Origin: Rebecca billardiae RCC1528
Lineage: Eukaryota > Haptophyta
NCBI GenBank assembly: GCA_965240325.2
Contig: OZ251249.1
Location: forward strand, 434,001-498,000
Length of the DNA: 64,000 nt
Direction of reading: 5' to 3'
How positions within the stretch are numbered: position 1 is the stretch's first letter; each line of letters opens with the position of its first letter. The notes beneath the pieces were generated by a model. It was not told the origin of the DNA and did not search any database. It saw only the letters and a program-made list of their open reading frames with translations. A program made the position numbers and the translations under genes. Positions 1 through 10,205 of this stretch are shown here, in pieces.

Positions 1-619
1 CTTTTACCCGCATTACTGTAGTTCGTCGTTCCACAGAGCCTCTTGCCGGAAAATCTATCATCAGTTCATCACATGCCTACGGCTAGCTTTAGCCACATAA
101 GACAAGGCTCAAGACTCCAGAGGCTACGAGTGTCAGCTGACGCGTGGCACAGCCCGTAGACTACCAGGGGTCTCCCTTTCATTCCTTTGCACTGACGCTT
201 TATACGTGTTCCGCCGAGTGGGCACTGAGCACTCGCCCGGTCGCCGCGCGGCGCGTTTGTCGCGCGGCTCGCGGACCGGCGGGCACGGACCCGCGCCGCG
301 CACTCCCGACTCCGATGTCCGCGGGCCAGCGGCGGCGCCAGGCCAGAGACATAGGACTGTTAGTCGGAGCGAACTTATTACTGTAGCAGGAGAGAGCAGA
401 CGACGACAAAGCACGAGCATCAAAGGTCCTTTGATCCAATCAGGGAGCCGCGCAGAAAGAGGCGGCGCAACGGTCGCGCACCTACAGTTTACTAAGAATA
501 AGAGACGCACACAGCTCAGGCAGGCGAGTAGCTTGATGGCTACCAAACCTTCCGGCTGGCCGGACCGCACGCCCGCAACGTGAACGGTGATCACTGGAGC
601 CGCCGGCTTCGGGGCCACG
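1..619. other. Non-coding stretch upstream of the glycosyltransferase gene
   Basis: No convincing coding sequence is visible. Open frames on both strands are arginine/serine-rich composition artefacts that overlap each other. The only structured sequence is one arm of a long inverted repeat at 483-528, described separately. The region directly upstream of the ATG at 620 presumably holds the promoter, but no recognisable core element stands out. Confidence 0.5.
483..528 (+). repeat. Left arm of a 46-bp perfect inverted repeat (partner 8185-8230)
   Basis: The 46 bases here are the exact reverse complement of 8185-8230. The arm begins TACAGTTTACTAAG and ends CAGGCAGGCGAG. Homology stops sharply on both sides. 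Such a long perfect match 7.7 kb apart indicates a recent dispersed repeat, or the ends of one larger inserted segment. Confidence 0.85.
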
Positions 620-2404
620 ATGGCGATGGGCGGCATGCGCGTCGTGATCGCCGTGCTGTGCGTGCTTGCTCTCGGCCGGATCGCCTCGGATGGACACGCC
701 ATGCGTGCCCTGCGCGCACAGCCTGCTCCGGGCGCCGAGGCGTCCCTGACGTCGTCAGAGGATGTGGGGCAGCCGTGCACGCTCCGCGCGGGCCGCTTCG
801 ACCTCGTCCCCCATCCGTATGCGGAAAGGTCCGAGGCCGAGGCGAGCGCGTCGCGCAACCTTGTGCTGCTCTTCCTCTCTTTCCCTGACGCCGCGCCGTC
901 CGAGCAGCTCCTGCGCAAGGCGCGACCAGACGTGCTCGCTGGCCAACTCCGCACGCACCTGAGCTCGGCTGACGTCGTGCTGATCCACGAGACGCCCGCC
1001 AACTCGACGGCCGTCGAGACGCTCTACGGCTGCTCCGAGCGCGCCGATCGCCCGGGCGCCGGCGTGCGCATGCGCTGCGTGCGCGCGTCCGACCTGCTCC
1101 CTCCCTCGGCGATCGCGCCGCAGATGCGCCAGTCGTACACGCACCGGTTCGTGCTGTGGGAACACTACCTGCGCGCGCACGCGCACGAGTACGAGGCCGT
1201 GCTGGTGATCGACACGGACGCCGCGGTGCAGGCCGACCCGTTCGTCACGCCGACCTTCGGCGGCGTCATCACCTCGATCGAGAGCACCGCCACGTACATG
1301 GGCGACTGCACCGGGCACACGGAGGGCTGCGTCGACTGCGTGCGCGCGCTGGCGGACGCGGGCTGGTCCTCGGCCGACTGCGATGTCCTGGCTGACACGC
1401 CGATCGTCAACATGGGCGGGTTCTACGGGGCGGCACGGGCGGTGCTCGACCTGATCGAGCGCTTCGTCAACGTGACCGCCTTCTCGCGCCTCGAGCGCCG
1501 CGTCACCTGCTGGGAGCAGCCGCTCTTCGGCCTCGCGCTCTGGGAGGCCGCCGCGTTCGCCCCCCACCCGGTGCTGCTCTCGACCGCCGAGTTCGGCCCC
1601 TTCGTCTCGCTCGCGCGCTCGATGCACGTGCGCGTGGAAGAGGCGCAGGGGGAGGCGCCGGGGGGCGGCCTCGCGCCGCGCGTGCTCTCGCTCGCCTCCG
1701 ACGCGCCCCGTCCGTACGCGGTGCTACACCAGTGGGGGCGCGTGCGCGCCGTCAGCGCCATCGTCGAGGCGCAGGCGCGCGAAGTCGCGGCTGCGGGGCC
1801 GGCACGCATTCGCGCGGCGCGGCGCCGACTGGCGCAGCACGCGCCACGCGCTGGGCCGGTGCAGCCGTCCGGCCTGAACCGGCCGATGACGAACGACCTC
1901 GTCATCGGCCCGCAGTGGCCACAGCTGTGCTCGCGCCACTGCAAGCGCTCGATGCCTGGCTTCCGGCGGATGTTTGAGCGCATCCGCGCGCGGTGCGCGC
2001 TGCCGCGCTTCTCGCCGGCGCATCCGACCATGGACTGCCTCGGGCTGGGGGTTGGGGCGGGCGCCGAGCGCAAGTACGAAGCGCTCTCGCAGCCTGCGGC
2101 GGCGGGCATGCTGGCGTGCGCGCGCGGCGAGGGCGCGCGCCTGCTGCGCGTCGTGCGCTCGCGGCACGAGCCGAGCGCGGATGCCGCGGCCCCGCCAGCA
2201 GCCACCAACAGCGCACCCCGTCCATGGCGGTGGCGCGGGTGGGGCCTGTGGCCTGTGGCAAGGGCTTCCTCGAGCAGCGTTGCGCCCATATGGCCACCTG
2301 CTGGCGACGATCGAGCCCGCCAGCACAAGGCGCTTCTGCCCGCTGGGGCTGCCGTGGGCGTGGTCGGTCGGCTTTCGTCTTTGTCATCAGCAGCGCCGGC
2401 CTGA
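620..2404 (+). CDS. Secreted or type II membrane glycosyltransferase-like protein (GT-A type, DxD motif)
   Basis: Single open frame of 594 codons plus stop. The first ATG is at 620; ATGs at 626 and 635 are alternatives, and the frame reaches a GTG at 587. The N-terminus carries a hydrophobic stretch (VVIAVLCVLAL), so the product probably enters the secretory pathway. About 198 residues in, a beta strand ends in an Asp-Thr-Asp triplet (VLVIDTDAAVQADPF), the DxD metal/nucleotide-sugar motif of GT-A glycosyltransferases. Downstream, NMGGFYGA and CWEQPLFGLALW resemble the acceptor-side blocks of such enzymes. Several Cys residues fit a lumenal protein. The family and sugar specificity cannot be named. 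The last ~90 residues are low-complexity Ala/Pro/Ser/Trp with weaker coding character, so a missed intron or a different true end is possible. Confidence 0.65.
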   Translation: MAMGGMRVVIAVLCVLALGRIASDGHAMRALRAQPAPGAEASLTSSEDVGQPCTLRAGRFDLVPHPYAERSEAEASASRNLVLLFLSFPDAAPSEQLLRKARPDVLAGQLRTHLSSADVVLIHETPANSTAVETLYGCSERADRPGAGVRMRCVRASDLLPPSAIAPQMRQSYTHRFVLWEHYLRAHAHEYEAVLVIDTDAAVQADPFVTPTFGGVITSIESTATYMGDCTGHTEGCVDCVRALADAGWSSADCDVLADTPIVNMGGFYGAARAVLDLIERFVNVTAFSRLERRVTCWEQPLFGLALWEAAAFAPHPVLLSTAEFGPFVSLARSMHVRVEEAQGEAPGGGLAPRVLSLASDAPRPYAVLHQWGRVRAVSAIVEAQAREVAAAGPARIRAARRRLAQHAPRAGPVQPSGLNRPMTNDLVIGPQWPQLCSRHCKRSMPGFRRMFERIRARCALPRFSPAHPTMDCLGLGVGAGAERKYEALSQPAAAGMLACARGEGARLLRVVRSRHEPSADAAAPPAATNSAPRPWRWRGWGLWPVARASSSSVAPIWPPAGDDRARQHKALLPAGAAVGVVGRLSSLSSAAPA

Positions 2405-3195
2405 TTAATCGGCGGATCGAGGGCGTCGCGCCCGGCCGCCGGCGATACCGCTGGCAGGCGGTGCCACCAGGCTCAGCTGCTCGCGGCATCTATCCGCGGC
2501 CGCCGATGATGACGACGATGATACGCGACGGCATGACGATGACGACGTCGTGAGTGATCGGACGATCGAGTTAGCGCATCGGTCACATCCGCGCGCTGCG
2601 GCGGCGCAGATGACTACTGATAATTCGAGCATCAGACTCGCGACGGTAGTGGCGGCGCGGGGCCGCGCCGGCCGATCCGCGACCGGCGTGCATGTCCCCC
2701 GCGGGTCCGAGTGGCGAGTCCGAGACCGTCCCGGCGCACATCACGTCCAGTGTCACGCCGCGGTACTCTAACTCGGTCGGTCGATGAGTATATATATATA
2801 TATAGCTAGGGGCGGCCGGAGCGGCGCGGACGGCCGGCGCAGGGCGTCGCGGGACGACCGCCGGCCGGGCCGCGGCGGACTCCCGCCGAGACGTGAGACG
2901 GGCTCCGCCGCCGCGGCGAGTCCGAGTGTGCCGGGCAGAGTGTGGCCCGCATTGAGCAGCCCGAGCGGCGCACGCGGATGACCGGACTGACGGCGGGCGC
3001 AGTCCGGCCGGCATGCTGAGTGAGGGTAAGGCCCGCCATGGCCGCCATCACGGCCGCACTTTATTCACGGCGCGCTCCCGCGGATCGACTGCCGTGAGTC
3101 CCGGATAGTCGGGAATCGGCGGCGGCTAGTGACGGCTACTCGGGGAGGGCCGGCCCGACCGTCTCACGCGACGCGCGACGGGCGAGTCGTCGTGA

Positions 3196-3197
<2 letters not shown>

Positions 3198-3284
<87 letters not shown>

Positions 3285-3339
3285 TATAGAGATATAGATA
3301 TATATAGATATATATAGATATATATATATATATATATAT
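3198..3339. repeat. (TA)n microsatellite with GATATA interruptions
   Basis: Pure alternating AT from 3198 to about 3282, then GATATA-type variants to 3339. Frames across it translate to Ile-Tyr repeats and are not genes. Confidence 0.95.
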
Positions 3340-3551
3340 GATCATCATCCGCGCGGCTGATATTAATAATCGTCATCATACACGTAGTATATATATAGCG
3401 CATATATATAATACTTATATACGGTAGTACGTATCGCGCTGTAGTCGTCGTGCGTCAGTATACGTATATATAGTCAGCATGGGCATCCCTGCTGGGCACT
3501 ACCCTTGGCTGGGCCTAGCGCCGACGCGGCCCGCGCGCAGGTCAGCAGATT

Positions 3552-3716
<165 letters not shown>

Positions 3717-3845
3717 TCCGTCATCTACTCGACGACCGCCGCTCGTTGCTGGCGACACTACCGCGGCCCGCCCACCTCAAAGATGTGCGCGTGCCGTTTC
3801 TGGACGCTTCTAGCCTTGATCTCCTGAACATTTGTAGGGGAGATG

Positions 3846-3871
3846 AGTTTAGTCAGTCGACTGACTAAACT
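3846..3871. repeat. 26-bp perfect palindrome inside a larger hairpin
   Basis: The palindrome is centred on GTCGAC, with arms reading AGTTTAGTCA and TGACTAAACT. It is flanked by a second inverted pair, AGCCTTGAT at 3812-3820 and ATCAAGGCT at 3881-3889. Together they can form a nested stem of about 78 bases. It may be the remnant of a foldback element; no function is visible. Confidence 0.8.
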
Positions 3872-4968
3872 TTTTCTTCAATCAAGGCTCCTCACGACTA
3901 GGCGCCGTCTTGCACGAAATCCCTATCCTCTCGTCTGGCCACGGCCCTTGGTCTGGCGGTCTTGCATCAAATCCTGGACTCGCGAGGGCAAGGGGTGGGC
4001 CCTCTACCTACGGCCGCCAAACCGGTAATACGCGTTCTGAGCCCGGTCTGGTTGCGGGCGGCCCGGGGCCGCCGCGCCCCGGCTGCCGGGGCGGCGACTC
4101 GGGGAGGCGAGCGTTGGCGCGCGCCCGCCGTGGCCGCGGCGGCAGCGGGGTCGTTGGGCCATCCCAGGGGTATCTGAGCCTCTCGACAAGGGGCCGTGGC
4201 TGCGCCTCGCGTGGGCTGTACTGCACGCGGGCAGCCGACACGAATGCGATGCGCCATCCAAGCGCGAGCCCGAGAGCTTTCGCGACACGGGTGCTGCGCG
4301 AGCACGTCTGAAGGAGCGGGCAAGGTCTCGAGAGGAAGCAGGGAGACCACAGAAGTGCTAGCTCGCAACGACAGTCAGGGAGCGCGAGCCGCCCCGCTGC
4401 GCTGCCTGAGCCGGTCGCCCCACGGGCACGGCCACGGGCCACGCGTGGCGGGCAAACGTGACTGCCGCGCGGCAAGGCTTGGTGAGTGTGTACATGCTTC
4501 AAGTGGCTGGTCGCTGGTAGAGCTGCTGCATCCCAATCGCGAGCAGCCAGTAACAGCGACTCGGCCGCGCCGCCGCGGCCGTGCTCCGCAGTTCTGGTGC
4601 CCGCGCGGAACTGACGGTCACGGTTGCGCACCCGCGGGCGGCGAGACCAGTCAGTGGGCCGGCTCTGCCGCCGTCCCTGAGCGTGACCCGCAGTGGCGTC
4701 GCCGGGCTTGCAGGGGGGTCTAAGCCGGCCGCCCGCCCGAACCGGAGCCTGGCACGACCGTATCCGGCCCGCGCCGCCGCGCGCTGCCACAGTGGCCGGT
4801 GGCGGTGGCACGCGTCGGGCCCGCGCAGCCCGCGCGGCCCGCGCCGCCGCGCGGCCCGCGAGCGCGGGCCTCATCCGACGAATAAGACTGACGAGTATCA
4901 CGAACGAATATGGCGCCAATGCGGGATAGTGCGACTGGAGTGCTGAGCCGTGACTGACTACGTCATGC

Positions 4969-6640
4969 CTACCAGCCGTACGTACATCCCCGCCCACTAT
5001 TCGGATGGTAGCCCGCGGTCGGCGGCGGCGAGCCGCCGATGATTGTCCCGCCGGTCGCTGTGACATCCTTCCACTTACGCCAGGTGAAGCGCAGGCCGAT
5101 GACCGACTGGAAGTCGGTGAACAGGACGAGCTGGTGCGGGCTCTCGGCGAGCGTCGTGGCGGGAGAGAAGATCTCGGCGTAGTTGTCCGACGCGTTGCCG
5201 TTCAGCGGAGCGATCGAGAAGAAGGGCCAGCCGGGGGCGAGCGGCAAGCTCGCGTGAGATGCGAGCTCGAGCTCGTACCGGCCGCGCAGCCAGCGGCCCA
5301 GGCGGTCCTCGGCGAAGAGGTCGATGACGGCAGCATCGTACGCGGTGGCATCGACCTGGACCGATGCGCGCTCGGCTGCGTGCAAGCCTCGGCAGTGCGC
5401 GACGACGCGCGTGAGCAGCCGATCGAAGATCGCCGCCTGCTGCTGCTGGCGGACGCGAATGTGCATCGGCTCCCGCCACAGGAACTCACGGTACCGCGCG
5501 ACGAGGTTGTGCACAGCCTCCGCCGGCGGGCGGTACAGCTTCGCGCCGTGCTCGATGGCGACGATGGTGACGTGGCGATACACCTTACTGCTGGCGAGGC
5601 AGCCCGCGACACGGCGCTCGGACTCGACGCACGCCGCAACCAGATCGGCGTCCGCGGCGATGCCAATCTCATCGCGCCCTGCGCGGCGCGCGCGGGCACG
5701 CGCGCAGGACGCGCGTCAACACGGGCGGCGGGGGGGAGCGGGCACGGCGCGCGCGCAGCGGGATCCGATCGTACCGAGATCGAGCACGTGCTCGTCCGCC
5801 TCCCCGAGCAAGCACGGCCGCAGCGGGTAGCCGCGCTGCTGCCCGTCCTCCGCAGCCCCTGTCGTCGTCGGCAGCACGATGCCGCCGTCCGGCTGCTTCC
5901 AGGCCTTCAGGCCGACACCGAACTCGAATGGCATGCGGGCGGTCGGGAGCTGCGCGATGACCTCCTCGGGTGGCTCGGTCAGATTCATGTTCGCCACATG
6001 CAGCACGTTGCGCTTGGCCTTGAACGGCTGCGGCTCGGACTCGCCCTGCCTGGCATCACAGACGACGGGGCGGACGACGACACGCGGTGTTGGCGCGCCG
6101 CGGGTATGCGCGCGCAGGGAGGGATCGCGGGCGGGGCGGCGCACCTCGGGCGCTTGAACGCGGTCCATGCATTCACGAAGAAGTCCAGTGCGCCCCCGCG
6201 CGCGATGAACTCCGCAAGGTTCTTCCACACCATCACCTTGCCATGCACCGTCTCGACCTCGATCTCCTCCTCCTTCCAGTTGCCGACGTGCTCGTAGACC
6301 TCCGCAGGGTGGTAGTCTGCGGTGCGCGTCTTGCCAGGCAAGTCCTCCACGAAGTAGAACCACTTTACCATGAGGGTCACTGACCCCGCGACGACTTCTT
6401 GACGACGCGGCGCACCTGCGCGAGCCCGGCGCGCTCCGAAGGCCTGCCGTTCTTCTGCAGCCACTGCACGACGACATGGTCTCCGATTCCGATATTGATG
6501 CCGCGCCAGATGACGCCGACATTCCGCAATCGTCCTCCCCGCGTGGCGGCGGTGACGAGCTCCGGCGCGGTGGCCGGCGGGAGCTCCCCGCTCCGTCCAT
6601 GACTTCGACAAACCGCGAGGGGCCGTTCGACCGGCGCTCA
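4969..6640 (-). CDS. BAH-domain protein with unknown C-terminal domain; frameshift inside the BAH domain
   Basis: BAH (bromo-adjacent homology) domains bind histones or partner proteins in chromatin regulators. The first part is read between about 6640 and 6380: GINIGIGDHVVVQWLQK and AQVRRVVKK match the opening BAH strands. It continues in another frame as VKWFYFVEDL, HPAEVYEHVGN and EVETVHGKVMVWKN to 6145, the rest of the domain. The two parts abut at about 6377-6392 with a 1-nt frame change and an in-frame TGA, and no room for an intron. Downstream exons are 5775-6049 and 4969-5678, joined by introns of 95 and 96 bp (GTGCG and GTACG donors) whose phases match. The last 236 codons have no family I recognise (blocks VTIVAIEHGAKLYRPP, FDRLLTRVVAH, VIDLFAEDRLGRWL). 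The N-terminus is unresolved: no clear ATG lies in the first frame, so an upstream exon may be missing. It may be an assembly error or a recent pseudogene. Confidence 0.6.
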
Positions 6641-6919
6641 GCCGGAACGGAGCGACTCAACCAGGCTCGGCGGTTGCTCAAAAACCTATTCATGCCCTCC
6701 ACCGCCCCTGGTGCAGGCCGGGCGTTGATTGGCCGTCGGTTGCTAGTGCAGTTTTAAGAAAATCTCGTGGAACGTGGCCGGAAAAGGCACCCGCACATCT
6801 TTGAGGTGGATGTGCGCGCGGGCCAGCCGCGACAGCGCCCGTGTCGGCGGCCTGCCGCAGCCGCGCCTCCGCATCAGCAGCGTCGCAGCCCGGCGCAGGC
6901 ACGCGGGCGGCGCTCAGCC

Positions 6920-8101
6920 TCAGCCCAGCTCCACTCGTGCTGCGGCCGGCACCGCGGCCGCCCGGTCCTCACCGGGCGGTGACCGCACGGGCGCACCGTC
7001 GTGCCCGCCACCGTGCCCGCCGGCGCTGCCCCGCACCGCCGACGCCAGCAGGCACACCCATGCAATCTCGACCGCGCCGACCCACATCAGCCGTGACATG
7101 GGCGAGCGGAAGACACCGTAGGTGACGGCGTGCGCTGCACACCCGCGTGGGGGCGGGCCGGGCGGCGCGGGCGGCGCGCAGGGAGATGGCGCGGGGTGGC
7201 ACGTCAGCGGGGTGAGCATGCCCATCCGCGGGGCGCGCGTAGCGGGGCGCCACCCGCCGCGCGCACCGGGTATCCACAGCGCCCACCCCTGCACGCACAG
7301 CCCCGCCGCAAACGGCAGCAGCCCCTCGAGGGAACTCCCCTTGGCGACGCGCAGCGTGAAGACGCTCGCGCCCACCCACGCGGGGCCCCACGCTGGCGGG
7401 GGCAGGGCGGAGGGCGGGGAGGGCAGGCGAGGGGGGGGGGAGAGGGTGGATGCCGGCCACGCGCGGCGCACGAGAGCCGCGCCGCGCGCCCGGACGCGCG
7501 GTGGGCAGCACGCGCGCGCGCGCCGCGCCGCGCCGGGCGGCCGCGGCGCGTCGGCGCGCGCACCGAGTTGGTCGGCGCACACGAGCGCCACCGTCTGAAT
7601 GCGCGGCGAGAGGCCTCGGCCGTACCGCACCATGCTCGCGTCCGCCAGCGTGTACCAGCAGTACGAGAGCGGCCCGTGCAGCACGAAGCCGAGCAGCCCG
7701 AACGTGCGCACGCTCGAGAGGTCCAGAGGCTCGGCCTCCAACAGGCTGCGGCCCTGCGTGTCCGCGATGCGCGCGAGGAGCTGCGAGGTGACCTCGCCGA
7801 GGGAGTGCGTTGCGCCGGACGTGAGCGCCATCTGCACGACCATCGGCCCGAACGACGCGGCCGCGTACGCGGCGGACGCCCGCTGCACGAGGTGCGCCGC
7901 GCGCTCGCCGATCGGCGTCAGCTTCGACTGCAGCAGGTCGCGCGCGCCCTCGAAGGCCGGCACGCGGCCGACGGCGAGGATCCGCTCGGCGGCGTGCTCA
8001 AAGGACGGCAGCTTGCCCTGCGGCAGCAGCGTCGCCTGCGCGTGTGCGAGCAGCCGCTTCCCGGCGACGGGCAGCAGAGATTCTCGCCTGCGCAGCCCCA
8101 T
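6920..8101 (-). CDS. Mpv17/PMP22 family membrane protein, copy A
   Basis: Three exons: 7564-8101, 7267-7392 and 6920-7134, giving 292 aa. Family members are small four-helix proteins of peroxisomal, mitochondrial or plastid membranes. Matching blocks are GATHSLGEVTSQLL, the GP..YCWY block (LHGPLSYCWYTLAD), VCADQLAWGPAWVG (completed only after splicing intron 1), LCVQGWALWIP, and VFRSPMSRLMWV after intron 2. Both introns use GTGCGC donors and AG acceptors, and the phases join correctly. Compared with the usual ~180 aa, the protein has about 80 extra N-terminal residues, possibly an organelle-targeting region, and a Gly/His/Ala tail. It lies just downstream of a paralogue (8886-9531) on the same strand, so the pair arose by tandem duplication. 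The start at 8101 is the first ATG of the frame. Confidence 0.85.
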   Translation of the reverse strand: MGLRRRESLLPVAGKRLLAHAQATLLPQGKLPSFEHAAERILAVGRVPAFEGARDLLQSKLTPIGERAAHLVQRASAAYAAASFGPMVVQMALTSGATHSLGEVTSQLLARIADTQGRSLLEAEPLDLSSVRTFGLLGFVLHGPLSYCWYTLADASMVRYGRGLSPRIQTVALVCADQLGARADAPRPPGAARRARACCPPRVRARGAALVRRAWPASTLSPPPRLPSPPSALPPPAWGPAWVGASVFTLRVAKGSSLEGLLPFAAGLCVQGWALWIPGARGGWRPATRAPRMGMLTPLTCHPAPSPCAPPAPPGPPPRGCAAHAVTYGVFRSPMSRLMWVGAVEIAWVCLLASAVRGSAGGHGGGHDGAPVRSPPGEDRAAAVPAAARVELG

Positions 8102-8885
8102 GCTGGCTTGGCGCCTGGCGGCGGCGGCGGCGGGCGGGATGCGCGGCTTGGACCAACGGTGCGATACTGTTGGCGGGCGTCAATCTCGCCTGCCTGAGCT
8201 GTGTGCGTCTCTTATTCTTAGTAAACTGTACTGCGATCTACTGCATCAACTTACTTGCCCAGCCAGTAGTCAAGCTAGCAGTATATTGGTCAAAGTACAA
8301 TACAGTACAATCATCTTTCGCGTAAAACGGGCAAGCGAACTCGGCGTCACTCGATCATTGATGATGTCATTCATCGCAGCTCGGCGGATTCATCGCGCGA
8401 TTTCGATTTTCGCAGCAAAATCATGCGCTGATGACAAGGTAATGTCGCATGAATGGGCGCCCGAGCCAAGTCTGGCTTAGTAGCAGCGAACTCTAAAGCA
8501 GCCGACGGTGCGCCACCGCACGTCACGCCGCCGAGTCCAGCGCTGCCTGCTGGGCGCACAGCGCTGCATGGTCTCAGTGCCCATGCCCACCGCCGCCGCC
8601 GCCAGATGCTCTCATCGCGCACGCTGATGCGCCCGGAGGCGGAGCCGCGGAGCGCGTGACATGCAGGCGCAGCAGTCGGCGATGCCAGGGCGGCGGGTGT
8701 GCCGTCATGGCGGGGCAGGCGGAGCACGCGGCCGCAGGGGGCAGTAGCGGGATGAGCGAGGGTGCGTGCACGCGTGCAGTGGCGCACGGCGTCCAGCTCC
8801 GGTCGCGCGCAGACGCGCACAACCTGCCCGCAGCGTGGATGCCGCCACGTCTGCCGACTCCGTGGCGCGGCACCGTGGCGCGGGC
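8102..8885. other. Spacer between the tandem Mpv17-like genes
   Basis: About 0.8 kb with no supportable gene. It holds the right arm (8185-8230) of the 46-bp inverted repeat, followed by AT-richer sequence (8230-8420) unlike the GC-rich surroundings. This probably includes the promoter of copy A and the 3' end of copy B. Confidence 0.5.
8185..8230 (-). repeat. Right arm of the 46-bp perfect inverted repeat (partner 483-528)
   Basis: Exact reverse complement of 483-528. It begins CTCGCCTGCCTGAG and ends TTCTTAGTAAACTGTA. It sits within 90 bases upstream of the start codon of Mpv17-like copy A. Confidence 0.85.
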
Positions 8886-9531
8886 TCACGCGCGCGCGGG
8901 GCGCGCCTTGCGCGCGGCTCGCGCGCGCGCCGCACCGAGGATGCAAACCCACATCACCTCGACGGAGTCGACCCACATGAGCCGCGCGAGCGGCGTGCTG
9001 AATGCGGAGTACGTGACCACGTGTGCTGCCGCGCAGGGACCGCAGGCCGCAGCGCAGGGGTGCGTGCGCGCACGAGTCAGCCAGCGCGGCGGCTGGGCCC
9101 GGCCGTGGCGCGCAGGCGTGGGCGCGCGCACCGGGGATCCATAGCGTCCACCCCTGCACGCACAGCGCCGCGACGAACTGGACCAGCCCGTCCAGGCTCC
9201 GCCCCTCCGCCAGCCGCAGCAGCACGCACGAGACGATAATCCAAAACGGGCCCCATGCGATTTGGTCCGCAAAGACGAGCGCGACCGTGCGCAGCGGCCG
9301 CGGCCAGCGCCGGCCGACGGTGGCCATCGACCTATCCGCCGCGGTGAGCCAGCAGTACGACAGCGGGCCGTGCAGCAGGAACCCCAGCGACGCGAAGCGC
9401 AGGATCTTGCCCATGTCCAGATGCAACGGCAGGCCGCCGCCGCCCGGCGTGGCCGTGATGAGCTGCGAGATCGTCTCGCCGAAGGCGTGCGTCGAGCCGG
9501 AGGTGATCATCATCTTCGCCACCTCGTGCAT
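8886..9531 (-). CDS. Mpv17/PMP22 family membrane protein, copy B
   Basis: Two exons: 9132-9531 and 8886-9025, 179 aa, the standard family length. Blocks in order: GSTHAFGETISQLI, LLHGPLSYCWLTAADRSM, FADQIAWGPFWIIVSCVLL, FVAALCVQGWTLWIP, then across the intron AHVVTYSAFSTPLARLMWV and VMWVCILG. The intron has a GTGCGC donor and sits at the same codon and phase as the second intron of copy A. The copy A intron that splits DQL-AWGP is absent here. The start is the ATG at 9531; there is little N-terminal extension. The closing Arg/Ala-rich tail ends at the TGA at 8886-8888. Localisation (peroxisome, mitochondrion or plastid envelope) cannot be decided from sequence. Confidence 0.85.
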
Positions 9532-10205
9532 GGCGGCGGCGCGCGCGGCGCGCGTGTGCGCGGCGGCGGTCGACGGCGCGACGGTCGGTGGCGCGCAGAT
9601 GCGCGCGACGACTTGCGGCGGGAGCGGACGACCGCTCTCGCTTCGTCCGACGCATCAGTCGCAATTCGGACGAATCCCCACCGGACGTTCGCGGGACCCC
9701 CCTCTATTTCTTTGGCGGGACGAACGAAGCAGCGGCGGCGGGTTTTCATTTGGACGAGACATGCGAGCTGAGCTGGCTGGCTGATTTCGGCAGCATGGCC
9801 GCCTCGGCGGCTGCCGGCCGAAGTCGCGTAGGGGGGACCGTAGGGGGCACCGTGCGGTCCTACGAAGGTGTAGTGGCAGCAAGGGCTACCGCGCCCATGA
9901 CCCAGGCACATGCATGCCACCCTCGCCGGCGGAAGGCTGCCACCAGCCACTCGTTGGATGCCTCGCGTGTCGTGTCGCTGACGGGCCGACGGTGCCGGCT
10001 GGACCGTGAGACCGTCTGGCGCCGACCGTGTGACGATTGCTGTCAGCTGCTCGGCGGCCGGCGCGGCAGCGGGGGGTCCGCGTCCAACCACCAGGCGCGC
10101 CCGCGCGCGGATGCCCACCGAGGCAGGCACTGCCGCGGCGCCCGCTGCCGCCCGCCCTGCCACGCGCCGCCTCCCGCGCAAGCGCGCGCATGCGCCTGTG
10201 CGCGC
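9532..10205. other. Spacer between the TM9SF and Mpv17-like genes
   Basis: About 670 bases. Open frames on both strands are Arg/Pro/Ala-rich with no recognisable domain. A short duplicated GTAGGGGGxACCGT pair occurs near 9829-9852. Nothing else is seen. Confidence 0.45.

Noticed and set aside
4008-5066. 352-codon minus-strand frame downstream of the BAH gene
   Set aside because: Arg/Pro/Ala-rich, no domain, rival frames on the other strand, and it overlaps the last exon of the BAH gene in a different frame.
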